Below, one piece after another: positions 23,443 to 35,400 of a DNA stretch of 64,000 nucleotides (position 1 is its first letter; the number at the start of each line of letters is the position of its first letter). Origin of the DNA: Kwoniella bestiolae CBS 10118. Taxonomy: Eukaryota; Basidiomycota; Tremellomycetes; Tremellales; Cryptococcaceae. A program made the translations under genes and the position numbers. The stretch spans positions 3,368,501 through 3,432,500 of the forward strand of contig NC_089241.1 in the NCBI RefSeq assembly GCF_000512585.2, given 5' to 3'. Under the pieces are notes generated by a model, which was not told the origin of the DNA, did not search any database, and saw only the letters and a list, made by a program, of their open reading frames with translations.

Positions 23443-24339
23443 TCATGAATCCATATGAAGCCTCGCATACGCCGTTGTAAGATCCTCAAACTCCCCAATA
23501 TCACCGGTATCGACATCGGAAGTCGTCTCGGTGGGATGGTCCGCAGGAGGGTCCAGGGTGATTACATGAACTTCTTCCTCTGGATCCCATTCAACATCCC
23601 TGGCTGTCCAGCCTTCGAACTCTTCAGACATCTCATGGGACCACTCGTCGTAATCGTACCGTAAGAGCTCGTTGATCATCAAGCTCGGATCGACATCTAT
23701 TTCAAGTTTGAATGGAGGATACGGTTTCTCAAACTCCGCCTGAGTCGTAACGTGTTTCGTAGTAAATTCATATTCTTTTTCGTACTCTTCATGTTTCTCT
23801 TTGACCCAACTCCTTACTGTCCCTGTAATATGTTGAGAATAACGCAAGGCAAAATCGTGGAGAAATTCAACAGGTTCCTCAAGACGAAACTCATACCTGA
23901 GACCTTCGTCGCCTGGACCTCTACCTTGGCCCGTCTCTTCTCGTAGATACTCCTCGAATTCCCTCGCATGAGCGTGAGATGGTGTACACACCTCACCATC
24001 CTGGATCGGCGCATCTTGTCTCGTGCGCAACATGAACTCGGTTTCGGGAAAGACAAACATGACTCGATACGGATCCTGGGGGCGATACCGATTAATTCTG
24101 ACTAACCTGGGACCGCTCGTCAGGTAGACCATAGACAAGACTTGAGGTACACTTGCAAGCTGGTCGAACCATTCGGAGCCTGGACCTGGGGGAGCCGTCT
24201 GATCCCCCTCCGCATTGGATGCTGGATCCGTTGCTTTGTCTCGAGTGCTGGTCGCCGAGGTATATCGAGTGAAAAATGCTTCCACCGCTTTGACCCGGTG
24301 TATTGACCTGGGAGCGATTGTTTGAGTCGTCGTGGACAT
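23443..24339 (-). CDS. Uncharacterised single-exon protein P1 (tandem paralogue of P2)
   Basis: A 298-residue intronless frame, unusual beside the intron-rich neighbours. I do not recognise a family. It is real by homology to the gene at 25119-25916: both start MS(T/V)xTxT and share YLTSG, RTRQD, a helical block with W+EK/ER, VTxQxEFExPYPPF near residue 205 and an EWxxEMSExF block near 240. It is acidic, with no signal peptide or membrane helix, so probably cytosolic or nuclear. The C-terminal ~30 residues (DHPTETTSDVDTGDIGEFED) are an acidic extension absent from P2. Both genes may be lineage-specific. Confidence 0.7.
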   Translation of the reverse strand: MSTTTQTIAPRSIHRVKAVEAFFTRYTSATSTRDKATDPASNAEGDQTAPPGPGSEWFDQLASVPQVLSMVYLTSGPRLVRINRYRPQDPYRVMFVFPETEFMLRTRQDAPIQDGEVCTPSHAHAREFEEYLREETGQGRGPGDEGLRYEFRLEEPVEFLHDFALRYSQHITGTVRSWVKEKHEEYEKEYEFTTKHVTTQAEFEKPYPPFKLEIDVDPSLMINELLRYDYDEWSHEMSEEFEGWTARDVEWDPEEEVHVITLDPPADHPTETTSDVDTGDIGEFEDLTTAYARLHMDS

Positions 24340-25118
24340 ATGGGATTCAAAAGTGTCCTGAAGAGGTCTTCAAAGTGGTACTATATCAAATGAAGTTTCA
24401 ATCAGAGCTCCTGGTGAGACGTATACTGACCGAGAGTCGACTTTCCCCGCGCCCTCCCAAGTTACTTGTTGGGGGGGATTCTGAGGTTTTACAGTTGACC
24501 CGTACGTTCCGCTATACTGTTGGAAGAAGATGGCATCGCGTCTCAGTTTCAGACTACTGTACAACGATCCATGTTCATCCTTTCAACTTGTGACGTGACT
24601 TGGAACTTGCTCCATTTTGTACCGTAAGACACCAGGACTTATGTCCCGGCCACTTGGCTCCTTTCTGTTGGGCTATGGACGCCGTACCCCCCGAACCTTC
24701 ACTGCTTTCAGGTCAAACACGATGTGATTTTATACAATATCAGGCGGTTATAATCGGTCTTCAGCAGAGTACAATTACCCCTAAGATATACAGAAGCACT
24801 CCTAGGTCCAGTAATTGCCCAAAGTAGCACATGAAAGTTTACAAGCTTTATTAGTAACTTATCTCAGCTTCGGCTTGCCAACTTTGAACGTCCCAAGTCA
24901 TGATCGTACGAAACAAGTATTGTGACACTATATATATTCAGCAATAGAGCGCTGTCGTCCTTGCGACTGTATATAGTACCTATATGATAATCGAGCTAAG
25001 CTGATGAGGACGATTGATTTCGATTCTGGATGATGCTCTTATGTATCGGCGAGGGGATTAATCGAGTCATCTGTTATCCAAGCCATCCAAGGGGTCTCTG
25101 CGTTACCGTATCCACCAT
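24340..25118. other. Spacer between tandem paralogues P1 and P2
   Basis: Upstream region of P1 and downstream of P2. A TATATATA run lies at about 24930, near the P2 3' end. No coding exon is recognised. Confidence 0.35.
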
Positions 25119-25916
25119 CTAAAGGGCAGCAGGGGGGCTCAAAGTACAAACTAAGGCTTGTTCCTCATCGTCCCATTCGAGTGCACCCGCTTCTCCCATC
25201 GTGTATTCTCCGAATGCTTCCGACATCTCTCTCAGCCATTCTCGATGATCGAATCGCAATCGATCATCAACCAGTGAATCACTTCCTGAAATTGTAACCG
25301 GCACCATGCTGAAGGGAGGATAGGGACCCTCGAACTCCTCTTGATTTGTAACTTGTCGTTCCTTGAACATGGATTTCCCCTCGCATGCTTGATATCTCTC
25401 CTCCAACCATTCCCCGAATCTTTCTGTGAGATGATCAGCAGTGGACAGAGTGAAGTGCAGGAGGAACCCTGGGGGATTTCCTCTGGGATCGGTATGGAAT
25501 TGAAAGTCATCAAGATTCGGACCATCGTGATCTTGATCTTGTAAGAGAGATCGTTCAAACTCGCTCGCGCGTTCAAACGGCGGTCCTATCGAGTCGTCCT
25601 TTTGACGAGTCCGGTATTCCGTCCATCCGCACGGCGGTACAAGTCTGACTCGATCGGTATTGCCCAGACGAGCAAACTTGGCACCGCTTGTCAGATATAT
25701 GAAACTTACCACTTCAGGTATACTGGCAGTACCGCAGCATCCATCTTGGGCTGAATCTCTGGGGGGTGTGGCACCATCTTTCGAGGGCCTTTGAAAGGTG
25801 ACAGCGCTTGGGAGACTCGCTGGAGATCTGGTTGTGACCTGATCGAAGAATGGGCCTACGACTTTCAAATTGTGTATGAAGAGGGGACCGTCGGTCTGTG
25901 TGGTAATTACTGACAT
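25119..25916 (-). CDS. Uncharacterised single-exon protein P2 (tandem paralogue of P1)
   Basis: A 265-residue intronless frame with the same block order as P1: IPEVVSFIYLTSGAKFARLG near residue 68, EYRTRQKDDS, ASEFERSLL, FLLHFTLSTADHLTERF, VTNQEEFEGPYPPFSM near 190, REWLREMSEAF near 230, and an EWDDEEQALV end. The paralogues are clearly diverged (many substitutions and indels), so the duplication is not recent or the genes evolve fast. No domain is recognised. The PYPPF motif and the acidic C-terminus are the best-conserved parts. Same orientation as P1, 779 bp apart. Confidence 0.7.
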   Translation of the reverse strand: MSVITTQTDGPLFIHNLKVVGPFFDQVTTRSPASLPSAVTFQRPSKDGATPPRDSAQDGCCGTASIPEVVSFIYLTSGAKFARLGNTDRVRLVPPCGWTEYRTRQKDDSIGPPFERASEFERSLLQDQDHDGPNLDDFQFHTDPRGNPPGFLLHFTLSTADHLTERFGEWLEERYQACEGKSMFKERQVTNQEEFEGPYPPFSMVPVTISGSDSLVDDRLRFDHREWLREMSEAFGEYTMGEAGALEWDDEEQALVCTLSPPAAL

Positions 25917-26647
25917 CCTGGTCTGATCTACGGGTCTGGTATCAGTGTGGACATTTGGGTTTAGATAAGTATCGAAATAGATGTAAAATCAATGTATCTG
26001 CCAGCCAGGGGTCAGTAACGATAGCCAACTGGTCCCCCTATCGCTCTCTTACAGTGAGATACATCCACTATCACTGGGCGGACCGATGATGATGATAAGG
26101 TATCCTTTATACCGAGGCTCACACCGCTCTCGGGAGATCCTCGGAGCGGGAATACAACTCAAAGTAGTGCACATCGAGCTTATCTGGGCCTATGTAATCA
26201 CATTATACTTCGTCATTATCAACAGAAGTTGCTTCAGAGTCATTGAAAGGAGGACAGAGATACACCATCATGATATGTGTGCTTTTTCATAGAAAAGGAT
26301 GTATGCTATTGATCACTTCACTCACATCTGAACCGAAGATTGCTGATGATGCGATGCAGCGAATAGCACATCTTCATATCCTGCAAGTAGTGTCATGCTC
26401 AAGGTCAAGCCCATGAGATGACGATCTGAGCGTTTGGTCTGTTTACCCTGAGACAAAAGTTTTCCATGGGGGCTCGAGCTTGTGTGCATGTGCATGTGTA
26501 TGTGTATGTACTGTATATATGGTTTAAGTGTGTGTTGCCAAGCTCCAAAAAGTTGAGTTCCTACAACCAATCCTCATTTGTATCTCTACGCTCGTTTGTG
26601 TGACATCTCACCAGCAGATATCGGACAGACTTGAAGGGTAAGAGAAT
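25917..26647. promoter_or_regulatory. Divergent intergenic region upstream of copy A
   Basis: Between the P2 start (-) and copy A start (+). Contains a GTGCATGTGCATGTGTATGTGTATG run near 26485-26510 followed by TGTATATATGG near 26510, a TATA-like element about 130 bp before the ATG at 26648. No coding exon. Confidence 0.4.
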
Positions 26648-29415
26648 ATGCCTCCTCCCAAATTATCTGTTCGAGTGGGGTAAGTTTCGAAGTGTCTCTG
26701 ATCATAGGACTGACTGGGCAGTTTCGCCCGTTCGCCGAGAGCCGAGTCATTAAGCTGATATGACCACTGTCATATCCAATCTCTTAGCTGGCCGCCTGAC
26801 CTCGTTTTCAAGCTCTTACAAGTCATATCAGAGGATCCCCTGGCTTTACAAACCTACTTTCCAACCTCGACTACTCAGGCTCTGGGTAAACTCAAACAAT
26901 CGAAAAAGTTTTGTGCGGTATTCTTCAAGAATGATAATTACATGAGGGAGATAGCGAGGTTGGGATATGCTCGGAGAGATCATAACAGGGATGAGTGGAA
27001 TATAGAGGAGTGGTTGAAGATTGATAGTAAGAATACGGTGTACGATAAGATTGTCGTGTGAGTCCAGTTATGCTGTCTTCCATTACCCATTTAGCGCGGA
27101 CTGACGAAGAATTCGTGTCTGAACGTGGGTGTTTTGGATGCACAGGTTGAAGAGGAATTATCTGAGTGGAAAATTTAGAGATGATAATGGAATGAAGGAT
27201 GAGTGGAGATCATTTGAGGATATCCCGGATAGAAAAAAAAGACGTGAGTCAATCGTCGAGCCTGAGCTTCGAATTTACCGGATATGCTTACCTTTCTCCA
27301 CCCACCTTCAGACGGATTGCGTGCAAAGATACCATACTATTTCCTACTGAAGAACTTATGCAGTCGAGATGACAACATATATACCTCTGAAGCCCTCATA
27401 ATAACCGATACCATCTCCTCTACCCAATCGAAGAGAGGGAAACGAAAAGACCGATCGCCTTCCATCATATCGATCTCCTCAGACTCAGAGATACCATTAA
27501 GACAGATCGATGATGTACCAACATCACCTGTACAAGCACCAAAGAGCAAGAGGGTCAGAAGAGCTGTGCCCACTTCTTCCCCAGATATAGATAAGGATAT
27601 TCAAGAGGATCCGGAGATGGGTTCGGACCAAGATGAGGATGTCGATAAGGACTCGGATACGGTCTCGGATGGGGATAGCAGAAGGACAGCTACACCTCTC
27701 AGAGACATAACACTCTTGGACAACGTAAATCAGCAACTCGTACCAATGGGAGAGGGCATATCAGACTCGGAGGATGACACCATGGATGATCAGAGCTGCT
27801 CAAGCTCGTCATCGAGCTCGTCCTCGTCAGACAGTGAAGAAGTGGCACCTCTGAGCCCGAGGGCGTTCACCAAGACCACCAAGCCGAGAAGGTCGATCAT
27901 CAACAACACCATCCCAAAGCCCGGAAGCGCCATACCGGATGGCCCAGAAACAGCAGAGGAAGATGCTATCGAAGTGGCCGAAAACCGAAGTACGGGAGAT
28001 CATGACAGTGAACAGACGGATGAAAGAAAGGATAACATCGGTGTCGCACCTAATGGTGGCCCCATAAAAATTCCACCTGATGCGTCCTTCGAGGCCGTTA
28101 TGACTGTTATAATCTGCCATGGAGCTCTAGATAGAAGCAAGCTGAGAGGTATACAGCTTAAAAACCTCGAGAGTGAGATGGGAAGTGGTCAGATGGTATT
28201 CAGCTGGATGGAACCGTCTCTGATCTCATGGATGGGAAGACGAAAGGAGACCACCAAACAACAAAGGAAGAGTATAGTAGCTTGCGCCAGGATGGAAGTA
28301 GGCTTGGAAGCTGTAGACCGTATTCTTATCGGAATGTGAGCCAGACGCCAGCAAATATAACTTCACTTCCTTCGGCCCGCGGTACTAACGAAGCAGTGTA
28401 CAGACAATCGCCATGTCTTCCGCTCGACGGGTATGGCCTTGACTTAAGTTTTGCGCCCACGTATGATTACCTCTTCAAGTATCTGTCTCAGCTCATCAGA
28501 AAGGCAGGAGGGTAAGTCTTGCTGTGGTAATCTGTCATGGTGAGATGTGCTGACCGTCGCGTAGCATGGCACTTGCCATTCCCGAGGAAATATACGATGT
28601 CAATGTCGTCAAGCGCTATTTCCTCACATGGCAGAACCATGGACTCGATAAGCGTCAACGAGAAATTTACTCCAGCCAAGGACTGACCGTGTGTCATATC
28701 GATGCTTGGATTTTCCGCTTCTTCAACATGTGCAAGAATTTCGAAAACGAGAATTATCAGGTTGAAGAAAGGGTTGAAGAGCTGATGGTACAGTCTCGGA
28801 GACAGTGAGTTGGTCTGAATCGCGTGCAATGATCGACTTGACCTAACGCCACATTAAACAGGAAAAAATGCGTTGGGGATGGCACACTAGTCTTCGTCAA
28901 CGCCTCCCTTGGCAAGTTGTTCAAACGTAACCTCAGAAAATTAGCTAGATCTAATGGCTTGTAAGTGCATACCCATGCTTATTTCCCTCCGAACCCGAGA
29001 TCTAGCACTTTCAGTATGGCTCACGCCTGTACGACCAACGCTGACAGCATGTCCGTGCAGTACTGTAGCCTACTCGGCGAGAACTTGGGAAGCGAGCACA
29101 AAAACTAAACCTGAAGGCCAACCACAGGATCACATGGGCTTGACTGTTGACTTACTGTCCAAGCCCGATTTCAAAGCCACGAACGGTATGACCATCAGGA
29201 GTATCACACCTGCTGGGCTCTGCGACTATGTAGACGATTTGAGGTCCCGCGCACCAGAGAATCAACCCCCAGCCGCGCCTCGCAAGAAGAACAGAAGAAA
29301 GCGAAGGGGTAAGAAGCAAGGCGGGACCCCTACACTCAGGCAAAGACGAAGAGGGAGGAAAAAGAACACCTATAGTGGTGGCGGAAAGAGGAGAACGGAG
29401 GTGAAGAAAGAATAA
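26648..29415 (+). CDS. Family member A: N-terminal domain, Ser/acidic linker, two BRCT-like modules
   Basis: A 741-residue protein of an uncharacterised family. Eight exons close in frame: 26648-26679, 26788-27057, 27146-27243, 27312-28335, 28404-28511, 28565-28804, 28862-28960, 29061-29415. Residues 1-~155 form the family N-domain: WPPDLVFKLL, VFFKNDNYMREIARLGYARR, LKRNYLSGKF, EWRSFEDIP, YYFLLKNLC. A basic stretch (KRGKRKDRSPS) precedes SIISISSDSE, which resembles a SUMO-interacting motif, and a long Ser/Asp linker. Module 1 has YDYLFKYLSQLIRKAGG with an intron at GG, then CHIDAWIFRFFNMC. Module 2 has GTLVFVNASLGKLFKRNL, then ITPAGLCDYVDDLRSR. The C-terminal tail is extremely basic (RKKNRRKRRGKK). 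The strand-helix-GG-strand-helix plan suggests divergent tandem BRCT repeats (inference). Probably nuclear. Function unknown. Confidence 0.78.
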
Positions 29416-29806
29416 GTGTTGCAATAGTCGGCGATGGTGAGGTCTTCGCACTGGGAACAAGCGCCAGGGCTTTGATGTATCATATATGAGCATCTCAGAG
29501 ATGTTTTATGAATCGGATGCATAGGATAGCGAAGGGAGCTCGTTGCGCTATGTACATCTGTGTACTGCGTGTTTATCCCTGAGTGTACTGTTCAGTATGG
29601 TCAGTGCAGTGTGTGTGTGCGTGTATGTTTGTGTTTCATGGTCGACTCATTCGTATCCACCAGACACAAAACAGTTTTTCACACTCTACAGTTCTTCTCT
29701 TCTCCACTTCGCGATCGTGCAATCACTTTGAACGACTCATATACTTGTGCCAACTCGAACAGCATAACCCTCGACATTCAGTGCACCTGCCGCCACTGTC
29801 ATCATC
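29416..29806. other. Spacer between copies A and B
   Basis: 391 bp with a GTGTGTGTGCGTGTATGTTTGTG run at about 29610, similar in character to the GT-rich run upstream of copy A. Presumably the copy B promoter. No coding exon. Confidence 0.4.
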
Positions 29807-32343
29807 ATGCCCAAAGATAAATCTGAGGCTGGTGTGAGAGTGAGGTGAGTGACATCTTTGGATAGTGTACTATTCCTTGTGTGATTGAATGTCGTGACAA
29901 GACTAAGTTAGCTGTTCGCTAATCACGGTGCTGATATTTTTTATTTGGGGTGCTCAGCTGGACTACGAATCCGCAACTCACTCTCAAACTCCTCACCCTC
30001 ATCAAAAAAGAGAAGATCTACCGACAAGTCTTCTTCCCCCGCTCATCAACGTTACCTAAAGATCGACACCTGTACGCCAGAGCAGCAGTGACGGAATTCT
30101 TCAGGAAAGATGAATGGATGAGAGATGCCGAGAGAAGAGGATTAGCTATTTGGGATGCAACAGAAAGAGCTTGGAGACCTACCAAGGCTTGGGGGAGTAC
30201 TATTTCAAATCCTATTGATGCGAGAATCACCCTGTGAGTTATACAGTCACCTACGATATGACATATATAATCGATCAAGTGAACTTATTCAAAGTTTCGA
30301 CCGCAGGTTGAAAAATTGGATGTCAAGTGGATACTACAAGACCAAATATCAAATTGCGGATCAGTGGACATCGTTCGATGATATACCTAGCAAAAGTAAA
30401 AGAGGTGAGTGTAAGGGATTAGATTTTATCCAGTACCTCTGCTGTGACTAATCGAGATACCTGGACTAGCTACATTTCGCGCATCCCACCCATACTATTT
30501 CCTCCTCAAAGAGCTTTGCGAGCGCGGTAAGAAGAAAGGTCGTGCCGATGCACTCGAATATCGAGATATGCCAAAACCAAATCCCGGAAACAGTAAAAGA
30601 CGAAAGCGATCACCTTCCATATCCTCTTCTTCATCCTCTTCCACCTCGGACTCTGATTCTGATTCAGAGTCCGACTCATCGACAAGATCCTCGTCCTCCT
30701 CGTCTTCCATAGACACAAAACCCCCTCAAGCCGAGAAGCTGAGGACGTCTGATACCAACACATCATTAGTACCTGGAACAGAAGTCAAGCCAATCATTGT
30801 TACTCCTCCTCATCAAAGCCTCGTATCAGCTCAAACACCTCGCCGAGCTCCAAGATCAGTAGAAGAGGTACTCATGTCTCTTCCACGACCTGCCAAGATA
30901 TCGGCCAAACACGAAAAAGTGGTTCTTACGGATTCCGACTCTGAGTCAGTTGAATTTCTCGCATCCACCAGTTCTGGGTCGTCTTCCGTTGTATTACTTT
31001 CTGAAAAACCACCTAGTACTTGGTCACCTAAAGAGGCGAAGAGGAATGCGACCCCAGAATCTGTGTTGGGCGATTCTGACGGGGATGAGGGAAGTACAGT
31101 ATCCAATTCCGAAGCCAGCTGCGCATCAGGGGGGAAAGAGGACTCCCGTGAGATCGACGAATCTCATCAGAGAGGTCTCGAAGACGGCTCAGATATGACA
31201 CTTTATAAGGAGTACGATGATGAAAAAGTACTGGATGCTGCGCAACTAGCAAGATTAGCGCCCCTGGTATTGCTCAGACGTTTCAAGCATTCCAACCGAA
31301 GCTTGAACCCTGGTTGGTATACGGCCGCTGTTGTCGATTGGATGAGCAACAATGATTCACGAGAGAAATACGTTCGCTATAGAGCGACTTTGGAGATGGG
31401 GTTGGAGTTGATCAACAGATGGAGTAAACAATCGCAAGTGTAATGTGCGTACGTACGTGACTGCTGTTGATCTCATATCTTGGCAGGACTGAAGCGGAGG
31501 TAACTATGAAGACTTGGCGTTTCTTCTTTCCGCCTTCAGCTAAGGATGATATCATGTTTAGAGAGATATCTGAATGGGTACTGTGCGCCGGAGGGTGAGC
31601 GATTATTGCGCAGGCCGATTGTGATCCAATGCGCTAACTACCTGATGCAGAAGATCATTTTCGGACGCGGACGAATTCATCCAAAACAGACGCGCAAACG
31701 CTGCCACTGTCATCACCAAACGAGCTGTCATCGGCACGAGTCTTGAAGGCCATATAGAAGTGAAGATCTGGGCGTTGAAGACTTGCATCGACAAGCTCCT
31801 CCACCTGTTCCCTTACTGTTATCGGGATGAGATTCTGCGCGAAAAGTTGACTTACTTTGCCAGAACCTGTAGAATCACGTATGTCTGTCCAAGTCTACTC
31901 AACTGCGGCATCGCAAATCCCTTGACTGACCTCATTTTCTAATCCACTCAAGCTAACGAGCAAAGGAGCATTATATGTGTCAGACTTTCATGGGGAGGAT
32001 AAACGTCGTCTTCTCGAGTCCATCGGAATGTCTAGCAATTTGTGAGTTCATCGCATATCATTGGGAGCTTGCGTTCCCCCATGTTGATATGATTGTTTTC
32101 AGCAATATCAGTAAAACTGAATCTCGACATCGAGCAATCACGTCAGGCTCGGCTAAGGGGAAGTGGAGGAAGCGACACTGCATTCGTATATCCGGGAATG
32201 TGATTGATCCTCTGGATGACACCCGACTGCCGCACGAAGGTGGTTATATGATGAGTCCTATGGGGTTTATCAATTATATCACCGACCTCCGAGCAAAGAA
32301 ACTTGAAGAGCGCAAAACGGAAGAGCCCTCGAATGACGTATAA
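29807..32343 (+). CDS. Family member B: same architecture as A
   Basis: A 679-residue paralogue of A in tandem. Eight exons (29807-29844, 29958-30233, 30307-30404, 30470-31439, 31487-31594, 31651-31878, 31961-32041, 32103-32343) have the same intron phases as A. Exon 3 (98 nt) and exon 5 (108 nt) have identical lengths in both. N-domain: SWTTNPQLTLKLLTLIKK, VTEFFRKDEWMRDAERRG, LKNWMSSGYYKTKYQIADQW, FDDIP, YYFLLKELC. Linker: KRRKRSPSISSSSSSS followed by an Asp/Ser/Glu run. Module 1: TWRFFFPPSAKDDIMFREI then AGG, and LEGHIEVKIWALKTCIDKLL. Module 2: GALYVSDFHGEDKRRLLESI, then RHCIRISGNV and YMMSPMGFINYITDLR. The last motif resembles the SPxW-helix end of a BRCT repeat with Trp replaced by Phe. 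The stop lies only 74 bp from the convergent ARG5,6 stop. Confidence 0.78.
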
Positions 32344-32417
32344 ATGGGCGAGTAGAAAGGGCCGACACAACCGAGATTACACGTAATGCATGCATCATGT
32401 CATTGTATCTTTGCGAT

Positions 32418-35400
32418 CTAGAGCTTGTCAAGGGGAATACCAGCTAATTCCTCGTATCCAAGAGCGTTGTTGAGGTTCTACGGTACACCCACGTTTGCGT
32501 CAGTACTCATATCCCAACCTTGCGTACCGCTAAAAGAACCACTCACCTGCATACACTGAGTAGCAGCCCCCTTGAGCAAGTTATCCAAGGTTCCCTATCA
32601 TCACCCATCATCAGCATGTCTTCTCCCACCGTCCTCCTATCTTGTGTCCTGACGCTCCCACCACTTCCGCCTATATCCTTCATCGTACCCCAAAATAGAA
32701 AACTACTCACAACAACCACCACCCTCTTACCCGAACTATGCACCTGCACCCCACCCATCTTCCAACCATGTCTCCCCTCAATATCCCTAACGTCCGGAAC
32801 CGCTTTTCCCAGCTCGACCAACCTCTCATTCTGGTATTTTTCAGCGTACAGCTCGTGGATCTCTGACGCCCTGAACGATTTCTCGAGGGGAGCAGTCAGA
32901 ACAGAGATGATACCTGAGAACCAAGGTGCGACGTTTGGGATGAAGGCGAGCTTGAAATCCTGTTGGGAAGTCAATTGGGATAGTTGGGCGGAGGCTTCGC
33001 GTTCGTGGATGTGGTCTGTTAGTGTGTATGGTCTGATTGAGAGGCCGAGGTCTTGGGCGGACTGTGGGGTTGTAATTAGCATTTATTATTAGGTTGAAGA
33101 ACGTATATCAAAGAGCGATGCGAGAAGTGTGTTCGCTTTTGATGAGATGAGCGCGAAGATGTTACAATGAACGAAGTGTGTGATCATCCGATTAGAAACC
33201 GAAACGAAACGATCATTGGCTTGATAGTGAGAGTGATATCACGACAGAAACACAACTCACAACCTTAGGAACAGTCTTGGGTCTCCCCTCCTCATCCTTC
33301 TCACCGGATTTAGTCCCCGCACCAGAGTATCCCGACACTCCAAACACAGAGGGCATCTGGTACTTATCAAGATAAGGCATGAGCGGCGCCAAGAGGAGTT
33401 GAGTGTTGGTAGCGTAACATCCGGGGTTGGAGATCCTACTTGATCGTTTGGATTCTTCACGGCCGTATAATTCTGTATTTGGACCAACGAACAATGACAA
33501 TGCATGTGACAATGACAATTTAGCTTATATTCTTCTTTCTTTTTCATATCTACACTCTACAAATGCCTCCTCAAGCGGAAAAAGCTCTCTCACCCGGCAA
33601 ACCGTATGTCCAATCTTTCTCGAATCTATAGTCCGCACTTAGATCTACGATGACTCCCTTTCCACCCTTCTTAGCAGCGGCATCAACGGCGTCCACAAAA
33701 GGTTTACAGATCCCGTTGGGGAGGGCCATGACCCACGCGTCAACCTCGTTGGACTCGGCCATCTTACCTACATCCTCGACGGAGAGGTTCGAGTATAATA
33801 CTTGAGATTTCTTGTATTCCTTTAACGGGAGACCAGCCAATTCTCTCGAAGAGACATGGGTGAGATCGAGATGAGGGTGGTTGTCAAGTAAGGAAATCAA
33901 GTTTTGACCTGTGTAACCTCTTGCGCCAATCAAAGCTACCTTCTTTCGTGGAACTTCAGCAGCAGTGGCGTATCCTCTTCTGCCGTTCGAAGTAGAGTTG
34001 GTGAGAGCGGGTCTAGCGGAAGTGGAGAAAGCTCGAGTCGCTCCTAATCTGTGAGGAGGGGTACTTGGTCCGACGGGGAGGAAGACCCTTTCGATTCTAC
34101 CGGATTGTTCGAATCCTTCAATGATCCTCTCGACCTCCTTGACATCAGCTACACCGTACCAGAACAAAGATCTTCCAGCTCGGGTGAAGCTTCCATCGGC
34201 TCGTTCAAAGTGCCAAGCTCGGTTCTCGTCATCGGCTTTAGCGGTCCAGAACAACCTCTTGTGATCCTTCTTGATGGTATCGAAGACGTTGTCCGCGATC
34301 TTGTTTAACATACCGTTGGCGGAGGGAAGGAACTTTGTCATAACTGGAGTTTCACCTTCAGGGTGAGTGACCACAGCGACGACATCGAGGGGTTCATCGC
34401 CGTAGATGGTGGTAGGGGTGTTCTTGAAATCACCAAAGAGCTCCGCAACACTTCGTTTACCAGATTGGACCTCGGCGTCTCGGTCGGTGAAGATTTGACG
34501 GAGTTGAGCGGATCCAACAGCTTCTACACCAGATTGTTTGTACAGCTTGTGGCCCCTTCTGATCAGGGTTCCTGCACCGGCATCGGTGAAGAGTTCTTTC
34601 TGAAGCATGTCGGTGGAGATGATGGCGACGGAGGAGGTTCGAGGGAGAGTATCGAGGAGTTCTTTGATCTCTCGGATCTTGAGCTTGGTACCGAATTTAA
34701 CCCATGATTCTTTCATGAGAGAGTCGTACTCTTCATCAAGGTTGATGGTGGAGATCTTCTTTCCGGACACACCGTGGAAAAGACCACCTTTCTCGTTGAG
34801 GTACACGATCTTCATGGGCTACGAAAGGAATGCGATAATCAATATCAGCTGTGCATTACCTCAGCAGAGTCGGAGCCAGCTCACCTCAAGAACTCTAGCC
34901 AATTCTCCAGCAGCGACATCCGCATTGACGTTCAAGATCTGACCTTCAGCGTTCTCAGCGAGGGAAGTGAGGATAGGTAGACATCCAGCTTTGATAGCAG
35001 CCTCGATGGGGGCTTTGTCGACTCGGGTGATCTTTCCTACAAGACCGTATTTGGCTTTGTCGAGGTAGTCGGCGGTAAAGACACCGATAGGAATGGGTCG
35101 AGCGCGGGTACCGAGTCGTTCGAGAGCGGTGGTGAGTTTGAGGTTCTCTTGGAGGAAGACTCGCTGTGGGTGGATGCAGGCGGAAAGGAAGATAAGGAAG
35201 ATAAGGAAGAGAAGGGAGAGAAGGAAAGATCAGCACTCAACCTTGAGGACCAATCGGAACGAGCTACTCACTCGAGCAATAGAAAGGGTCTTAGGGTCTA
35301 ACAACATATTTGTCAGCTCAACTGTATCTCAGAATCACACTGCAGGAAAACTAACCTGTGATTCGAATACCGTCCTCGTAGTCGGGTACGATACCCTCAG

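Noticed and set aside
32520..33092. 190-residue plus-strand ORF opposite ARG5,6
   Set aside because: Antisense shadow of the reductase domain, whose motifs are clear on the minus strand. The same applies to 34051-34707 and 42629-43243 (opposite ATP1).
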